Positions 1-7,577 of a DNA stretch of 7,577 bases are shown piece after piece; the first letter of the stretch is position 1, and every line of letters starts with the position of its first letter. Origin of the DNA: JAAAPF01 sp964481035. Its GTDB lineage: Bacteria; Pseudomonadota; Alphaproteobacteria; Geminicoccales; Geminicoccaceae. The stretch is taken from the NCBI GenBank assembly GCA_964481035.1, contig CAYZSE010000141.1:1-7577 (forward strand). The letters run 5' to 3'. The position numbers and the translations under genes are program-made. The notes under the pieces are model-generated. The model worked only from the letters and a program-made list of their open reading frames with translations. It was not told the origin of the DNA and ran no database searches.

Positions 1-819
1 GCCGGCCGCCTGCTCGCTCGCGAGCGGGTGGTCGGGGGCGATCGCCATGAAGCTCGCGCCGTAGAGCGTGTCGGGCCGCGTCGTGAAGACCTCGAGCGGG
101 TCGGCGCGGCCATCGATGGCGAAGCGGATGCGGGCACCCTGCGACTTGCCGATCCAGTTCTGCTGCATCAGCCGGACCTTCTCGGGCCAGCGGTCGAGGC
201 GGTCGATCGCGGCGAGCAGGTCCTCGGCATAGGCGCCGATCTCGAAGAACCACTGCGACAGCTTGCGCCGCTCGACGACCGCGCCCGAGCGCCAGCCGCG
301 GCCGTCGACGACCTGCTCGTTGGCGAGCACCGTGTGGTCGACCGGGTCCCAGTTGACCCAGCTCTCCTTGCGATAGACGAGGCCCTTCTCGTAGAGGTCG
401 AGAAAGAGCTCTTGCTGCTGGTGGACGTAGTCGGGATCGCAGGTGGCGAGCTCCCGCGACCAGTCGAGCGAGAGGCCCATGCTCTGGATCTGGGCGCGCA
501 TCTCGGCGATGTTCTGGTAGGTCCACGCGCGCGGGTGCACGCCGCGCTCCATCGCGGCGTTCTCGGCGGGCAGGCCGAAGGCGTCCCAGCCCATGGGATG
601 CAGCACGTTGTAGCCCTGCATCCTGCGGACGCGCGCGACCACGTCGCCGAGCGTGTAGTTGCGGACGTGGCCCATGTGAATGCGCCCCGAGGGATAGGGG
701 AACATCTCCAGCACGTAGCATTTCGGGCGGCCGGGCTCGACGCGCGCCGCGAAGGTGCGGCGCTCCGCCCAGATGCGCTGCCACTTCGCCTCGGTCTCCC
801 GGACGGCGTAACGGGACAT
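1..819 (-). CDS. leuS: Leucyl-tRNA synthetase, N-terminal 273 residues (runs off the left edge)
   Basis: Class I aminoacyl-tRNA synthetase that attaches leucine to tRNA-Leu in the cytoplasm. The protein begins MSRYAVRETEAKWQ. The class I HIGH motif appears as HMGH at residues 48-51, after the FPYPSG segment, and the LeuS signature GWDAFGLPAENAA covers about residues 77-89. The TVLANEQV segment and a MQQNWIGKS segment follow. The threonine-rich editing motif TTRPDTLYG at about residues 246-254 shows that the CP1 editing domain has begun. The KMSKS loop, anticodon-binding domain and stop codon lie outside the window; usual length is about 850-870 residues. Cysteines that in E. coli flank TVLANEQV are replaced here by Asp, Gly and Ser, so that zinc site is probably absent. 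ATG at 819 is preceded by GAGG six bases upstream. It follows the DUF3576 gene by 25 nt, so the two are very likely co-transcribed. Confidence 0.97.
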   Translation of the reverse strand, partial: MSRYAVRETEAKWQRIWAERRTFAARVEPGRPKCYVLEMFPYPSGRIHMGHVRNYTLGDVVARVRRMQGYNVLHPMGWDAFGLPAENAAMERGVHPRAWTYQNIAEMRAQIQSMGLSLDWSRELATCDPDYVHQQQELFLDLYEKGLVYRKESWVNWDPVDHTVLANEQVVDGRGWRSGAVVERRKLSQWFFEIGAYAEDLLAAIDRLDRWPEKVRLMQQNWIGKSQGARIRFAIDGRADPLEVFTTRPDTLYGASFMAIAPDHPLASEQAAG

Positions 820-844
820 CGACGACCTCGTCTCGTTCAAGCGC

Positions 845-1375
845 TCAGCCGGCGCCGATGCGCAGCTCGCGGGCGCGGGTCAGGATGGTGTCCTCGAGCT
901 CGCGCGCTGTCGCCGGGTCGACGGCCGCGTCCTGCCACGCGCCACGGCCGTCGAGCGTCTGGCGGAACACCGCGACCTTGATGGCGTCGGCGCGAAGCTG
1001 GGTGGCCGTGATGTAGACGTTGAGCTTCAAGCGCTCGTCGGTGGCGCTCGGCGGCTGGTACCACTCGGTGATGATGACCCCGCCGAACGGGTCGGCCGAG
1101 ACCAGCGGCATGAAGTCGATCGTGTCGAGCGACGCCCGCCAGAGAAAGGCGTTGACGCCGATGCCGCCCCCGCTGTTCGGAGCCGAGCGGTCCGGGTTGG
1201 TCGAGAAGGTGAGCGCATCGGGTCCGAACACGGTTCCGTAGCGTTCGGTCCGGCGCTCCTGGTTTCGATCACTCGCGGGTATGTCGGGCGGTCTCGTCTC
1301 GAGGCCGCATCCCGCGACGACGAGAAGCGCCAACATCGGGGCCAGCGGACGACGGCAAGAGCGGAACGTGAACAT
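845..1375 (-). CDS. DUF3576 domain-containing lipoprotein
   Basis: Predicted lipoprotein of 176 residues with an N-terminal signal of type II: a basic start (MFTFRSCRRP), a hydrophobic run and the lipobox LVVAGC with the lipidated cysteine at residue 23. The mature part matches what I recall of DUF3576, an alphaproteobacterial family of unknown function. The core GVNAFLWRASLDTIDFMPL at about residues 73-91 leads into SADPFGGVIITEWY (93-106), then strands around LKLNVYITATQLRADAIKVAVFRQ and a C-terminal helix ELEDTILTRARELR. The family is often found beside leuS, as here, and the role is unknown; envelope assembly is only a guess. Position after Ser/Ala-type residues does not allow inner- versus outer-membrane sorting to be settled. 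ATG 1375 places the lipobox correctly; an AAGG lies only three bases upstream, so initiation may be modest or coupled. An in-frame TTG directly precedes the ATG. Confidence 0.9.
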   Translation of the reverse strand: MFTFRSCRRPLAPMLALLVVAGCGLETRPPDIPASDRNQERRTERYGTVFGPDALTFSTNPDRSAPNSGGGIGVNAFLWRASLDTIDFMPLVSADPFGGVIITEWYQPPSATDERLKLNVYITATQLRADAIKVAVFRQTLDGRGAWQDAAVDPATARELEDTILTRARELRIGAG

Positions 1376-1448
1376 CAACCTTCGACGTCGCGGTACGGTA
1401 CGAAGCCGTAGGCGTACGCGCGCGGAGCACCGCCGGCAAGTGCGGCTG

Positions 1449-1997
1449 TCAGAAGGCGAGCCGGAAACGGACGAGGCCGGTCGCATCGTCGGCGGAACCG
1501 CCATCCGATCGGTCCTCGTAGGCGAGCCCGGCGCCGACGGAGACGCCGGGCGCGGCGGCCAGATCGGCACCGAGGGCAAACCGGCTGCTCGCTTGGCCAC
1601 CGCCCGAGTCCACCTCTCGGTAGCTGCCGAAGGCCGTGGTCGCGCCGACCGAGATCGAGGCGTCGACTTCGTCGAACTGGGCATACCCGTCCGCGGCTTG
1701 CACGACGCGTGCGCTGATGGACAAGCCCTGAAGATCCAGCGCGCCGCCGACGGCAAACCCCCGCGCGTCGCCTGACAGGCCAGAGAAATCGTCGGAGACC
1801 GGCCCGTAGCTCAACCTGAACTCGGCCTCGCCCAGATCGATGACGCCGGGCAGTCGCGGCGTGAAGGAGATCGAAGGGGCCGCCGGGTCGGTCTCGCCGG
1901 CGTGCCTGAGCGGGTTGCCGAGCAGCCATTCCTCGGCGGTGGCGGGAAGGGCCGTGGCGATCAAGGCGATGGCGCAGCAGGCGGACCGGACGAGCAT
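1449..1997 (-). CDS. Small porin-like outer-membrane beta-barrel protein (shortened paralogue)
   Basis: Predicted outer-membrane protein of 182 residues. A signal peptide (MLVRSACCAIALIATALPATA, cleaved near residue 21) is followed by about 60 residues that are not clearly barrel. Then come alternating amphipathic strands, for example FAVGGALDL, GLSISARVV, ASISVGATT, RFALGADLA, VSVGAGLAY and GLVRFRLAF. The last residue is phenylalanine, the typical BAM recognition end. The C-terminal part aligns by eye with the C-terminal part of the porin encoded just upstream (both share ADxxxAPGVSV, an AY strand and a terminal AF), so it is probably a Porin_4-type paralogue about half the usual length. No frameshift is visible. 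I chose ATG 1997 because GGGA lies seven bases upstream; ATG 2003 would be too close to that site and would give 184 residues. It heads a likely transcription unit with the DUF3576 gene (73 nt gap) and leuS. Function is inferred only. Confidence 0.8.
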   Translation of the reverse strand: MLVRSACCAIALIATALPATAEEWLLGNPLRHAGETDPAAPSISFTPRLPGVIDLGEAEFRLSYGPVSDDFSGLSGDARGFAVGGALDLQGLSISARVVQAADGYAQFDEVDASISVGATTAFGSYREVDSGGGQASSRFALGADLAAAPGVSVGAGLAYEDRSDGGSADDATGLVRFRLAF

Positions 1998-2041
1998 GAC
2001 CATATCCCGTTCAATAGGGTCCCCCGCGCATCTTTTCCAGG

Positions 2042-2070
2042 ATTTTAGCGCCGGTGGCGCGCCGAGTCAC
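2042..2070 (-). promoter_or_regulatory. Predicted sigma70-type promoter for the mini-porin/DUF3576/leuS unit
   Basis: On the minus strand a -35 element GTGACT (2065-2070, four of six consensus bases) is separated by 17 nt from a -10 element TAAAAT (2042-2047, five of six). Transcription would start near 2035, giving a leader of about 38 nt before ATG 1997. The element sits just downstream of the porin terminator, which supports an independent promoter. A GC-rich inverted repeat (GCGCC, GGT, GGCGC) lies in the spacer, and a GANTC site (2064-2068) overlaps the -35 hexamer. Confidence 0.5.
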
Positions 2071-2079
2071 GTCGACCAC

Positions 2080-2112
2080 CAAAGAGAACGGCGGGCTCCC
2101 GAGGAGCCCGCC
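2080..2112 (-). terminator. Intrinsic terminator after the porin gene
   Basis: A perfect 10-bp stem (arms 2090-2099 and 2103-2112, GGCGGGCTCC on the plus strand) closes a 3-nt loop. In the minus-strand transcript the hairpin is followed by a T-rich stretch, GTTCTCTTTGG. It lies about 30 nt after the porin stop codon, so it should separate porin transcription from the downstream mini-porin unit. Confidence 0.85.
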
Positions 2113-2143
2113 GCGTCCCGCGAGAAAGAAACCCTTGGGCGAT

Positions 2144-3259
2144 CTAGAACGCCACCTCGAGGTTCACCAGAGCGTTGATGCCGTCGGACCCGTCGGTGCC
2201 TTCGAAGTTGTTCACATAGGCGATATCGCCGGCGACCGACACGCCCGGGGCGATGCCCGTGTCGGCGCTGACGATGTACTGGCTCTGGTTGTCGCTGTTG
2301 CGGAGCGCGTCGAACTGGTAGGCGAACGAGGTGTTCACGCCGGCGAACTCGGCAGCGAGGCCGACATTGGCGAGCCAGCTGAGATCACCGTCCGCGGTGA
2401 AGACGTCGCTGTCGTTCTGCGAGAAGCCCGCGGCGAGCGAGATCCCGAGGTACTCGACATAGCCACCGATCGTGTAGTTGACGGCGGTCTCGTCCTGCGG
2501 GCCGGCCGGCGCCGTCTTGGCGGTGGTGAACGTCGACAGGCCACCATAGGCGCCCAAGCCGAACCCGGCGAATGCACCCTCCCAATTGGCACCGAAGTCG
2601 ATGACGTTGCGCGGCTCGGTGTTGTCGCCGGCGCTCGAGCCGCGGTCACCCGCGTTGATGGCGTAGTCGATACCCGCCTGGAAACCGGCAATGGTCGGCG
2701 TGTAGTAGATGATCTTCGTCGCCTCTTCACCGTCGGCGTGGCGGACCGCGCCGGCCGTCCGCTGGTTGCCGTCGAGGCCGCCGGTACCGGCGTTGTTGAA
2801 GACACCGTTGATCTTCAAGTTGTCGGTGACCGCGTCCTCGTCACCCAGGCGCACCTCACCCCACGAACCGCCGACGTAGAGCCACGCCTCGTCCCACTGC
2901 GCGTTCACTCCGCTGCCGAGCTCGAGCTCGAGGTTGGCGCCGTAGCGCAGGTTCATCGCGTCGGCGACGCCGTCGGCGCGGAACACGACCTCGTTGTCCT
3001 GGTTGAAGAACCACTCGCGGTTGCCCGGCTGCTCGCCGGGGAAGACGACGTTACCGGTTTCGGGGTCAAGGAACGGGTCGTCGCCGGGACCGCCTGAACC
3101 GAAGCCGAAATCTTCATCGGCGAACTCGACCTCGAAGTCCGAGTAGCCCCTGATCGTGAGGTCGAGGGCGCCACCGGGGCTGACGGTCTGGGCGGAGGCG
3201 GCGCCGGTGAGGGCGAACGCGCCGACGAGCGCGGTCGACCCGAAAAGAAGCTTCTTCAT
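2144..3259 (-). CDS. Outer-membrane porin (Porin_4-like)
   Basis: General diffusion porin of the outer membrane, 371 residues. MKKLLFGSTALVGAFALTGA and a few more residues form a Sec signal peptide cleaved after ASA at residue 23. The mature protein shows repeated amphipathic strands such as LDLTIRGYSDFEVEF, NLRYGANLELEL, DEAWLYVGGSWGEVRLGDED (123-142, typical of this porin type), TKIIYYTPTIAGFQAGIDYA (181-200) and NYTIGGYVEYLGISLAAGF. It ends in LVNLEVAF with a C-terminal phenylalanine. Length and layout fit a 16-stranded trimeric porin. An acidic, glycine-rich stretch at residues 47-83 probably forms an extracellular loop. ATG 3259 is chosen because GGAG lies six bases upstream; the in-frame ATG 3271 overlaps that same Shine-Dalgarno site. 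It appears monocistronic, with a promoter upstream and a terminator downstream. Substrate specificity cannot be read from the sequence. Confidence 0.93.
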   Translation of the reverse strand: MKKLLFGSTALVGAFALTGAASAQTVSPGGALDLTIRGYSDFEVEFADEDFGFGSGGPGDDPFLDPETGNVVFPGEQPGNREWFFNQDNEVVFRADGVADAMNLRYGANLELELGSGVNAQWDEAWLYVGGSWGEVRLGDEDAVTDNLKINGVFNNAGTGGLDGNQRTAGAVRHADGEEATKIIYYTPTIAGFQAGIDYAINAGDRGSSAGDNTEPRNVIDFGANWEGAFAGFGLGAYGGLSTFTTAKTAPAGPQDETAVNYTIGGYVEYLGISLAAGFSQNDSDVFTADGDLSWLANVGLAAEFAGVNTSFAYQFDALRNSDNQSQYIVSADTGIAPGVSVAGDIAYVNNFEGTDGSDGINALVNLEVAF

Positions 3260-3343
3260 CTGTTTCTCCATGCGTTCGCTCGGCCCTTGCGGGCCCGGGA
3301 GCTGAGCGTCCACGTTGCGGCCGCGACCGCACCGGACACCTCG

Positions 3344-3372
3344 GTTATCTTCGAGCGTGACGCCGGTCACAA
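3344..3372 (-). promoter_or_regulatory. Predicted sigma70-type promoter of the porin gene
   Basis: On the minus strand TTGTGA (3367-3372) and GATAAC (3344-3349) are separated by exactly 17 nt; each matches four of six consensus bases. Transcription would begin near 3337, leaving a leader of about 78 nt before ATG 3259, which is usual for outer-membrane protein mRNAs. Confidence 0.45.
3356..3371. promoter_or_regulatory. CRP/FNR-like operator palindrome in the porin promoter
   Basis: The plus strand reads CGTGA, six bases, TCACA; this matches nine of the ten defined positions of the enteric CRP consensus TGTGA-N6-TCACA. It overlaps the -35 hexamer and spacer of the predicted porin promoter, a placement that suggests repression rather than activation if a regulator binds. 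Which CRP/FNR-family protein would bind, if any, cannot be told from this window. Confidence 0.4.
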
Positions 3373-3582
3373 GCGGGAAGGCGGGGTCCTCCGTTGCATT
3401 TCGGCGTCCTGTTGCACCGAAAACACAGGTGAGACGAATGCCCGAGACTTCAAAAAAAGCTGTCCATGCTCAGAGGCTTCGCCGACGAACCTCAGAGATG
3501 GAATGGTCGGCTTGCCGTAAAGGGCCGATGCCCCTCGTGGCGCCGCCGGCACAGGCGCCGATAGCGTCGGGGACGCCGCAGC

Positions 3583-3890
3583 ATGACCGATGACAGCACC
3601 GTCGCCGCACGCCTCGCCGCGGTCCGTGCGCGCATCGACGCGCTCGGCGACGGCGAGGTGACGCTCATCGCCGTCTCCAAGGCGCAGCCCGACGCCAAGG
3701 TCGACGAAGCGCTCGCCGCCGGCCAGCGGGTGTTCGGCGAGAACTACGTCCAGGAGGCGCAGGCCCGCTGGCCGGCGCGCCGCGCCGCCCACCCCGACGT
3801 CGAGGTCCACCTCATCGGGCCGTTGCAGACCAACAAGGCCATGGACGCGGTGGCGCTGTTCGACGTCGTCCAGACCGTCGACCGCGAGCG
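3583..3890 (+). CDS. YggS/PROSC-family PLP-binding protein, N-terminal part (cut by assembly gap)
   Basis: Cytoplasmic pyridoxal-phosphate-binding protein of the YggS (PLPBP/PROSC) family, thought to buffer PLP and affect amino- and keto-acid balance; no enzymatic activity is established for the family. About 102 residues are visible. The PLP lysine is expected at K33 in LIAVSKAQP. The family block FGENYVQE is at residues 51-58 and HLIGPLQTNK at 76-85 (commonly HFIGxLQxNK), where the barrel continues. Family members are usually 215-240 residues, so about half the gene is missing in the N run. The C-terminal glycine-rich phosphate-binding segment is not found after the gap. ATG 3583 gives the usual N-terminus ahead of the helix VAARLAAVRARI; a GGGGA lies nine bases upstream. 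It is transcribed divergently from the porin. Confidence 0.9.
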
Positions 3891-3990
3891 NNNNNNNNNN
3901 NNNNNNNNNNNNNNNNNNNNNNNNNNNNNNNNNNNNNNNNNNNNNNNNNNNNNNNNNNNNNNNNNNNNNNNNNNNNNNNNNNNNNNNNNN
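3891..3990. other. Assembly gap (100 N)
   Basis: A run of exactly 100 unknown bases, the usual scaffolding placeholder, so its true length is not known. It interrupts the yggS-type gene. At least about 350 bases would be needed to complete that gene, more than the gap represents. Confidence 0.98.
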
Positions 3991-4038
3991 GCGCGACGCG
4001 CCGCCGCGCGACCCATCGCCCGGTACGCCGACGGCGGG
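3991..4038. other. Unassigned stretch after the gap
   Basis: Short sequence between the gap and the cytochrome promoter. Plus-strand frames read Arg/Ala/Pro-rich peptides: one ends at TGA 4040-4042, one at TAA near 4087 and one at TGA 4101-4103. None resembles the YggS C-terminus. One of them may be the end of a gene hidden in the gap, but I cannot say which. Confidence 0.5.
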
Positions 4039-4066
4039 TTGATGCCGGCGGCGAAACGGCTATGGT
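4039..4066 (+). promoter_or_regulatory. Predicted promoter of the cytochrome c gene
   Basis: TTGATG (4039-4044) and TATGGT (4061-4066) are separated by 16 nt and each matches four of six sigma70-type consensus bases. Transcription would start near 4073, about 27 nt before the ATG. An AAAGGG ribosome site lies six bases before the start codon. Confidence 0.4.
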
Positions 4067-4099
4067 CCGCAGCGTCAAATTGCGAATAAAGGGCAGAAG

Positions 4100-4507
4100 A
4101 TGAAGCTCGTTTCCGTTCTGGGTCTAGCCGCGGTTCTCGGGGGCACCGCCATGCCGGCGATGGCGCAGGAGGGCGATCCCGCCGCCGGCCAGCGCGTCTT
4201 CAACCAGTGCCGTGCCTGCCACATCGTCGACGCCAACCGGCCGAGCCGGCCGACCGGACCCAACCTCCACGGTGTCATCGGCCGCACGATCGCGTCGCGC
4301 GAGGACTATGCCGGCATGGGGCGCGGCTACAGCGACGCCTTCCTGGCGAAGAAGGAGGAAGGGTTCGTCTGGACCAAAGAGGTTCTCTTCGAGTACCTGC
4401 ACCGCCCGCGCGAGTACATCGAGGGCACCAACATGGCCTTCAATGGTTTGAAGGACGACCAGCAAGTTTTGGACGTGATCGCCTACATCGAGCAGGAGTC
4501 GCAGTAG
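4100..4507 (+). CDS. Periplasmic class I c-type cytochrome (cytochrome c2/c552-like)
   Basis: Soluble electron carrier of 135 residues, exported and given one covalent heme in the periplasm. A Sec signal peptide ends at AMA-Q around residue 22. The heme-binding motif CRACH is at residues 37-41 (C37, C40, H41 as proximal ligand). After it comes GPNLHGVIGR at 53-62, the usual class I segment, then an aromatic and helix region (YSDAFL, WTKEVLFEYLHRPREYI). The distal ligand is probably M112 in GTNMAFNG, and the C-terminal helix is VLDVIAYIEQ. Order and length match mitochondrial-type and short cytochromes c2. Likely partners are the bc1 complex and terminal oxidases, as in related bacteria; this is inferred, since no such genes are nearby. 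It has its own promoter, ribosome site and terminator, so it appears monocistronic, and it converges on the S4-domain gene. Confidence 0.95.
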   Translation: MKLVSVLGLAAVLGGTAMPAMAQEGDPAAGQRVFNQCRACHIVDANRPSRPTGPNLHGVIGRTIASREDYAGMGRGYSDAFLAKKEEGFVWTKEVLFEYLHRPREYIEGTNMAFNGLKDDQQVLDVIAYIEQESQ

Positions 4508-4532
4508 GCGACGAGGCGGCGGCAGGGAAAGG

Positions 4533-4555
4533 GGGCGGCAGGAGCCGCCCTTTTT
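4533..4555 (+). terminator. Intrinsic terminator of the cytochrome c gene
   Basis: A perfect 7-bp GC stem (4533-4539 with 4544-4550) with an AGGA loop is followed directly by TTTTT (4551-4555). It begins about 25 nt after the stop codon. Read from the other strand the hairpin is followed by CCTTTCCC, a weaker tail, so it may also serve the converging S4-domain gene. Confidence 0.9.
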
Positions 4556-4568
4556 CGTTGCACCGAGC

Positions 4569-4865
4569 TCAGGCGCCCGCGGGCTGCAGCGCCTTGAGGT
4601 CGTCGTAGAGCGTGCGCGCGAGGGTGGCGGGCCCGCGACTGGCGGCGAAGTCCTTGACCCGGACGACGCGCACCCAGGAGCCTTGCACGAAGGTCAGCAC
4701 GTCGCCGGGGCGCACCTTGTAGTGCGTCTTGGTGATGACCTCCTGGTTGACCCGGACCCGGCGCTCGCTGACGGCGCGGGCCGCCAGCGTCCTGCTCTTG
4801 AAGAAACGTGCCTGCCAGAGCCACTTGTCGAGCCGTTCGCAGGCCGCCATGCCGGGTTGGGTCAT
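4569..4865 (-). CDS. S4-domain RNA-binding protein (Hsp15-like)
   Basis: Small basic RNA-binding protein of 98 residues. An S4 fold covers about residues 10-70: the start RLDKWLWQARFFKSRTLA (11-28), then AVSERRVRVNQEVITKTHYKVRPGDVLTF, a pattern shared with Hsp15 (HslR/YrfH). A basic segment RVVRVKDFAASRG follows. In E. coli Hsp15 binds free 50S subunits that still carry a nascent chain and helps recycle stalled ribosomes. The alphaproteobacterial relatives are shorter and their role is inferred from this similarity. The gene lies 51 nt after the helicase stop codon on the same strand and is probably in one operon with it; in many alphaproteobacteria this pair is followed by a ferredoxin (fdxA) and a CarD-type regulator, which are absent here. 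ATG 4865 is preceded by GGTGAG four bases upstream. Confidence 0.9.
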   Translation of the reverse strand: MTQPGMAACERLDKWLWQARFFKSRTLAARAVSERRVRVNQEVITKTHYKVRPGDVLTFVQGSWVRVVRVKDFAASRGPATLARTLYDDLKALQPAGA

Positions 4866-4916
4866 GCACTCACCATGGGCTGTGGTTGAGGCCGGTATCC
4901 AAAGGAGGGGGGCGGG

Positions 4917-7424
<2,508 letters not shown>

Positions 7425-7430
7425 GTAGCG

Positions 7431-7459
7431 AAGATGGTCTAAAACCAAAGCCTTGGCAA
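7431..7459 (-). promoter_or_regulatory. Possible promoter giving a leaderless helicase mRNA
   Basis: On the minus strand TTGCCA (7454-7459, five of six bases) is followed after 17 nt by CATCTT (7431-7436, three of six). The A of ATG 7424 lies seven bases after the -10 element, where transcription would be expected to begin. The -10 match is weak, so this is tentative. Confidence 0.3.
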
Positions 7460-7526
7460 GGCGATCTCGCGCGATCAATTGACGACGCCGGCGGTCATTC
7501 GACTGTCATCGAGCGCCTGATAAGCT

Positions 7527-7547
7527 GGTGGATACGTCGGTGGATAA
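7527..7547 (-). promoter_or_regulatory. Two DnaA-box-like 9-mers at the right edge
   Basis: On the minus strand TTATCCACC (7539-7547) matches eight of nine bases of the DnaA box TTATCCACA, and GTATCCACC (7527-7535) matches seven. They are in the same orientation, 12 bp apart. A partial third copy, AGCTTATC, lies at 7519-7526. No gene is visible between 7479 and 7577. Whether this is part of an origin, a DnaA-regulated promoter or chance cannot be decided at the window edge. Confidence 0.35.
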
Positions 7548-7577
7548 GCTACCTGGCGGAGCGTATTCGGTCACTCG

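Larger units (their letters stand above)
3260..3582. other. Divergent intergenic region between the porin and yggS
   Basis: About 320 bases without a convincing gene. The half near the porin holds the predicted porin promoter and a CRP/FNR-like palindrome. Farther out are two direct copies of GTTGCA (3393-3398 and 3411-3416) and an A7 tract near 3452. The half near yggS holds an inverted pair of GGCGCC (3539-3544 and 3554-3559) that could form a hairpin in the yggS leader. I found no good -35/-10 pair for yggS. Short plus-strand open frames crossing this region lack ribosome sites and protein-like composition. Confidence 0.7.

Noticed and set aside
28..981. 317-codon plus-strand frame opposite leuS
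   Set aside because: It mirrors the leuS reading frame and has no recognisable motif; leuS has clear HIGH and editing motifs on the other strand.
1389..1410. Small inverted repeat TACGG/CCGTA between mini-porin and DUF3576
   Set aside because: Only five base pairs with a seven-base loop and no T-tract; too weak to call a terminator or attenuator.
1376..1756. N-terminal extension of the DUF3576 frame to position 1756
   Set aside because: The extra residues are Arg/Ser/Pro-rich and overlap the mini-porin; they would bury the lipobox, which needs the start at 1375.
1375..1929. 184-codon minus-strand frame overlapping the mini-porin
   Set aside because: Arg-rich and out of frame with the mini-porin, which has a signal peptide, barrel strands and a terminal Phe.
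2054..3097. 347-codon plus-strand frame opposite the porin
   Set aside because: Antisense to the porin, Val/Arg/Gly/Ala-rich composition, and it begins inside the terminator region.
3287..3593. Two short plus-strand open frames in the porin-yggS intergenic region
   Set aside because: No ribosome site, no protein-like pattern, and they cover the predicted porin promoter.

Overview
The window is GC-rich chromosomal sequence of an alphaproteobacterium. The DUF3576 lipoprotein is essentially an alphaproteobacterial marker. The porin belongs to the Porin_4-like type common in Rhodospirillales and relatives, and the SUV3-like helicase next to a small S4-domain protein is also a typical alphaproteobacterial pairing. 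A run of exactly 100 N bases suggests a draft or metagenome-derived scaffold. I see no mobile element, CRISPR array, tRNA or rRNA gene, and no phage or defence module.

Left part, minus strand, positions 1-3259: a full-length porin is followed by a strong terminator. After it comes a probable operon with its own promoter: a small porin-like outer-membrane protein, a DUF3576 lipoprotein and leuS. The leuS gene runs off the left edge with 273 N-terminal residues present. The small barrel protein matches the C-terminal third of the neighbouring porin, so it looks like a shortened paralogue with its own signal peptide.

Middle, positions 3260-4560: a regulatory region of about 320 bases separates the porin from the divergently transcribed yggS-type PLP-binding protein. 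The yggS gene is cut by the assembly gap after about 102 residues. After the gap come a short unassigned stretch and a complete periplasmic class I cytochrome c gene with promoter, ribosome binding site and intrinsic terminator.

Right part, minus strand, positions 4569-7424: an SUV3-like RNA/DNA helicase gene is followed 51 nt downstream by an Hsp15-like S4 RNA-binding protein gene, converging on the cytochrome gene. The helicase seems to lack a Shine-Dalgarno sequence and may start leaderless. The last 100 bases hold two DnaA-box-like sequences.

Most of the window is ordinary core genome: translation (leuS), envelope (porins, lipoprotein), PLP homeostasis, electron transport and RNA handling. 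I do not see a clearly new system. The points most worth following up are the mini-porin paralogue, the CRP/FNR-like palindrome in the porin promoter, the poorly characterised helicase/S4 pair and the DnaA-like boxes at the right edge.
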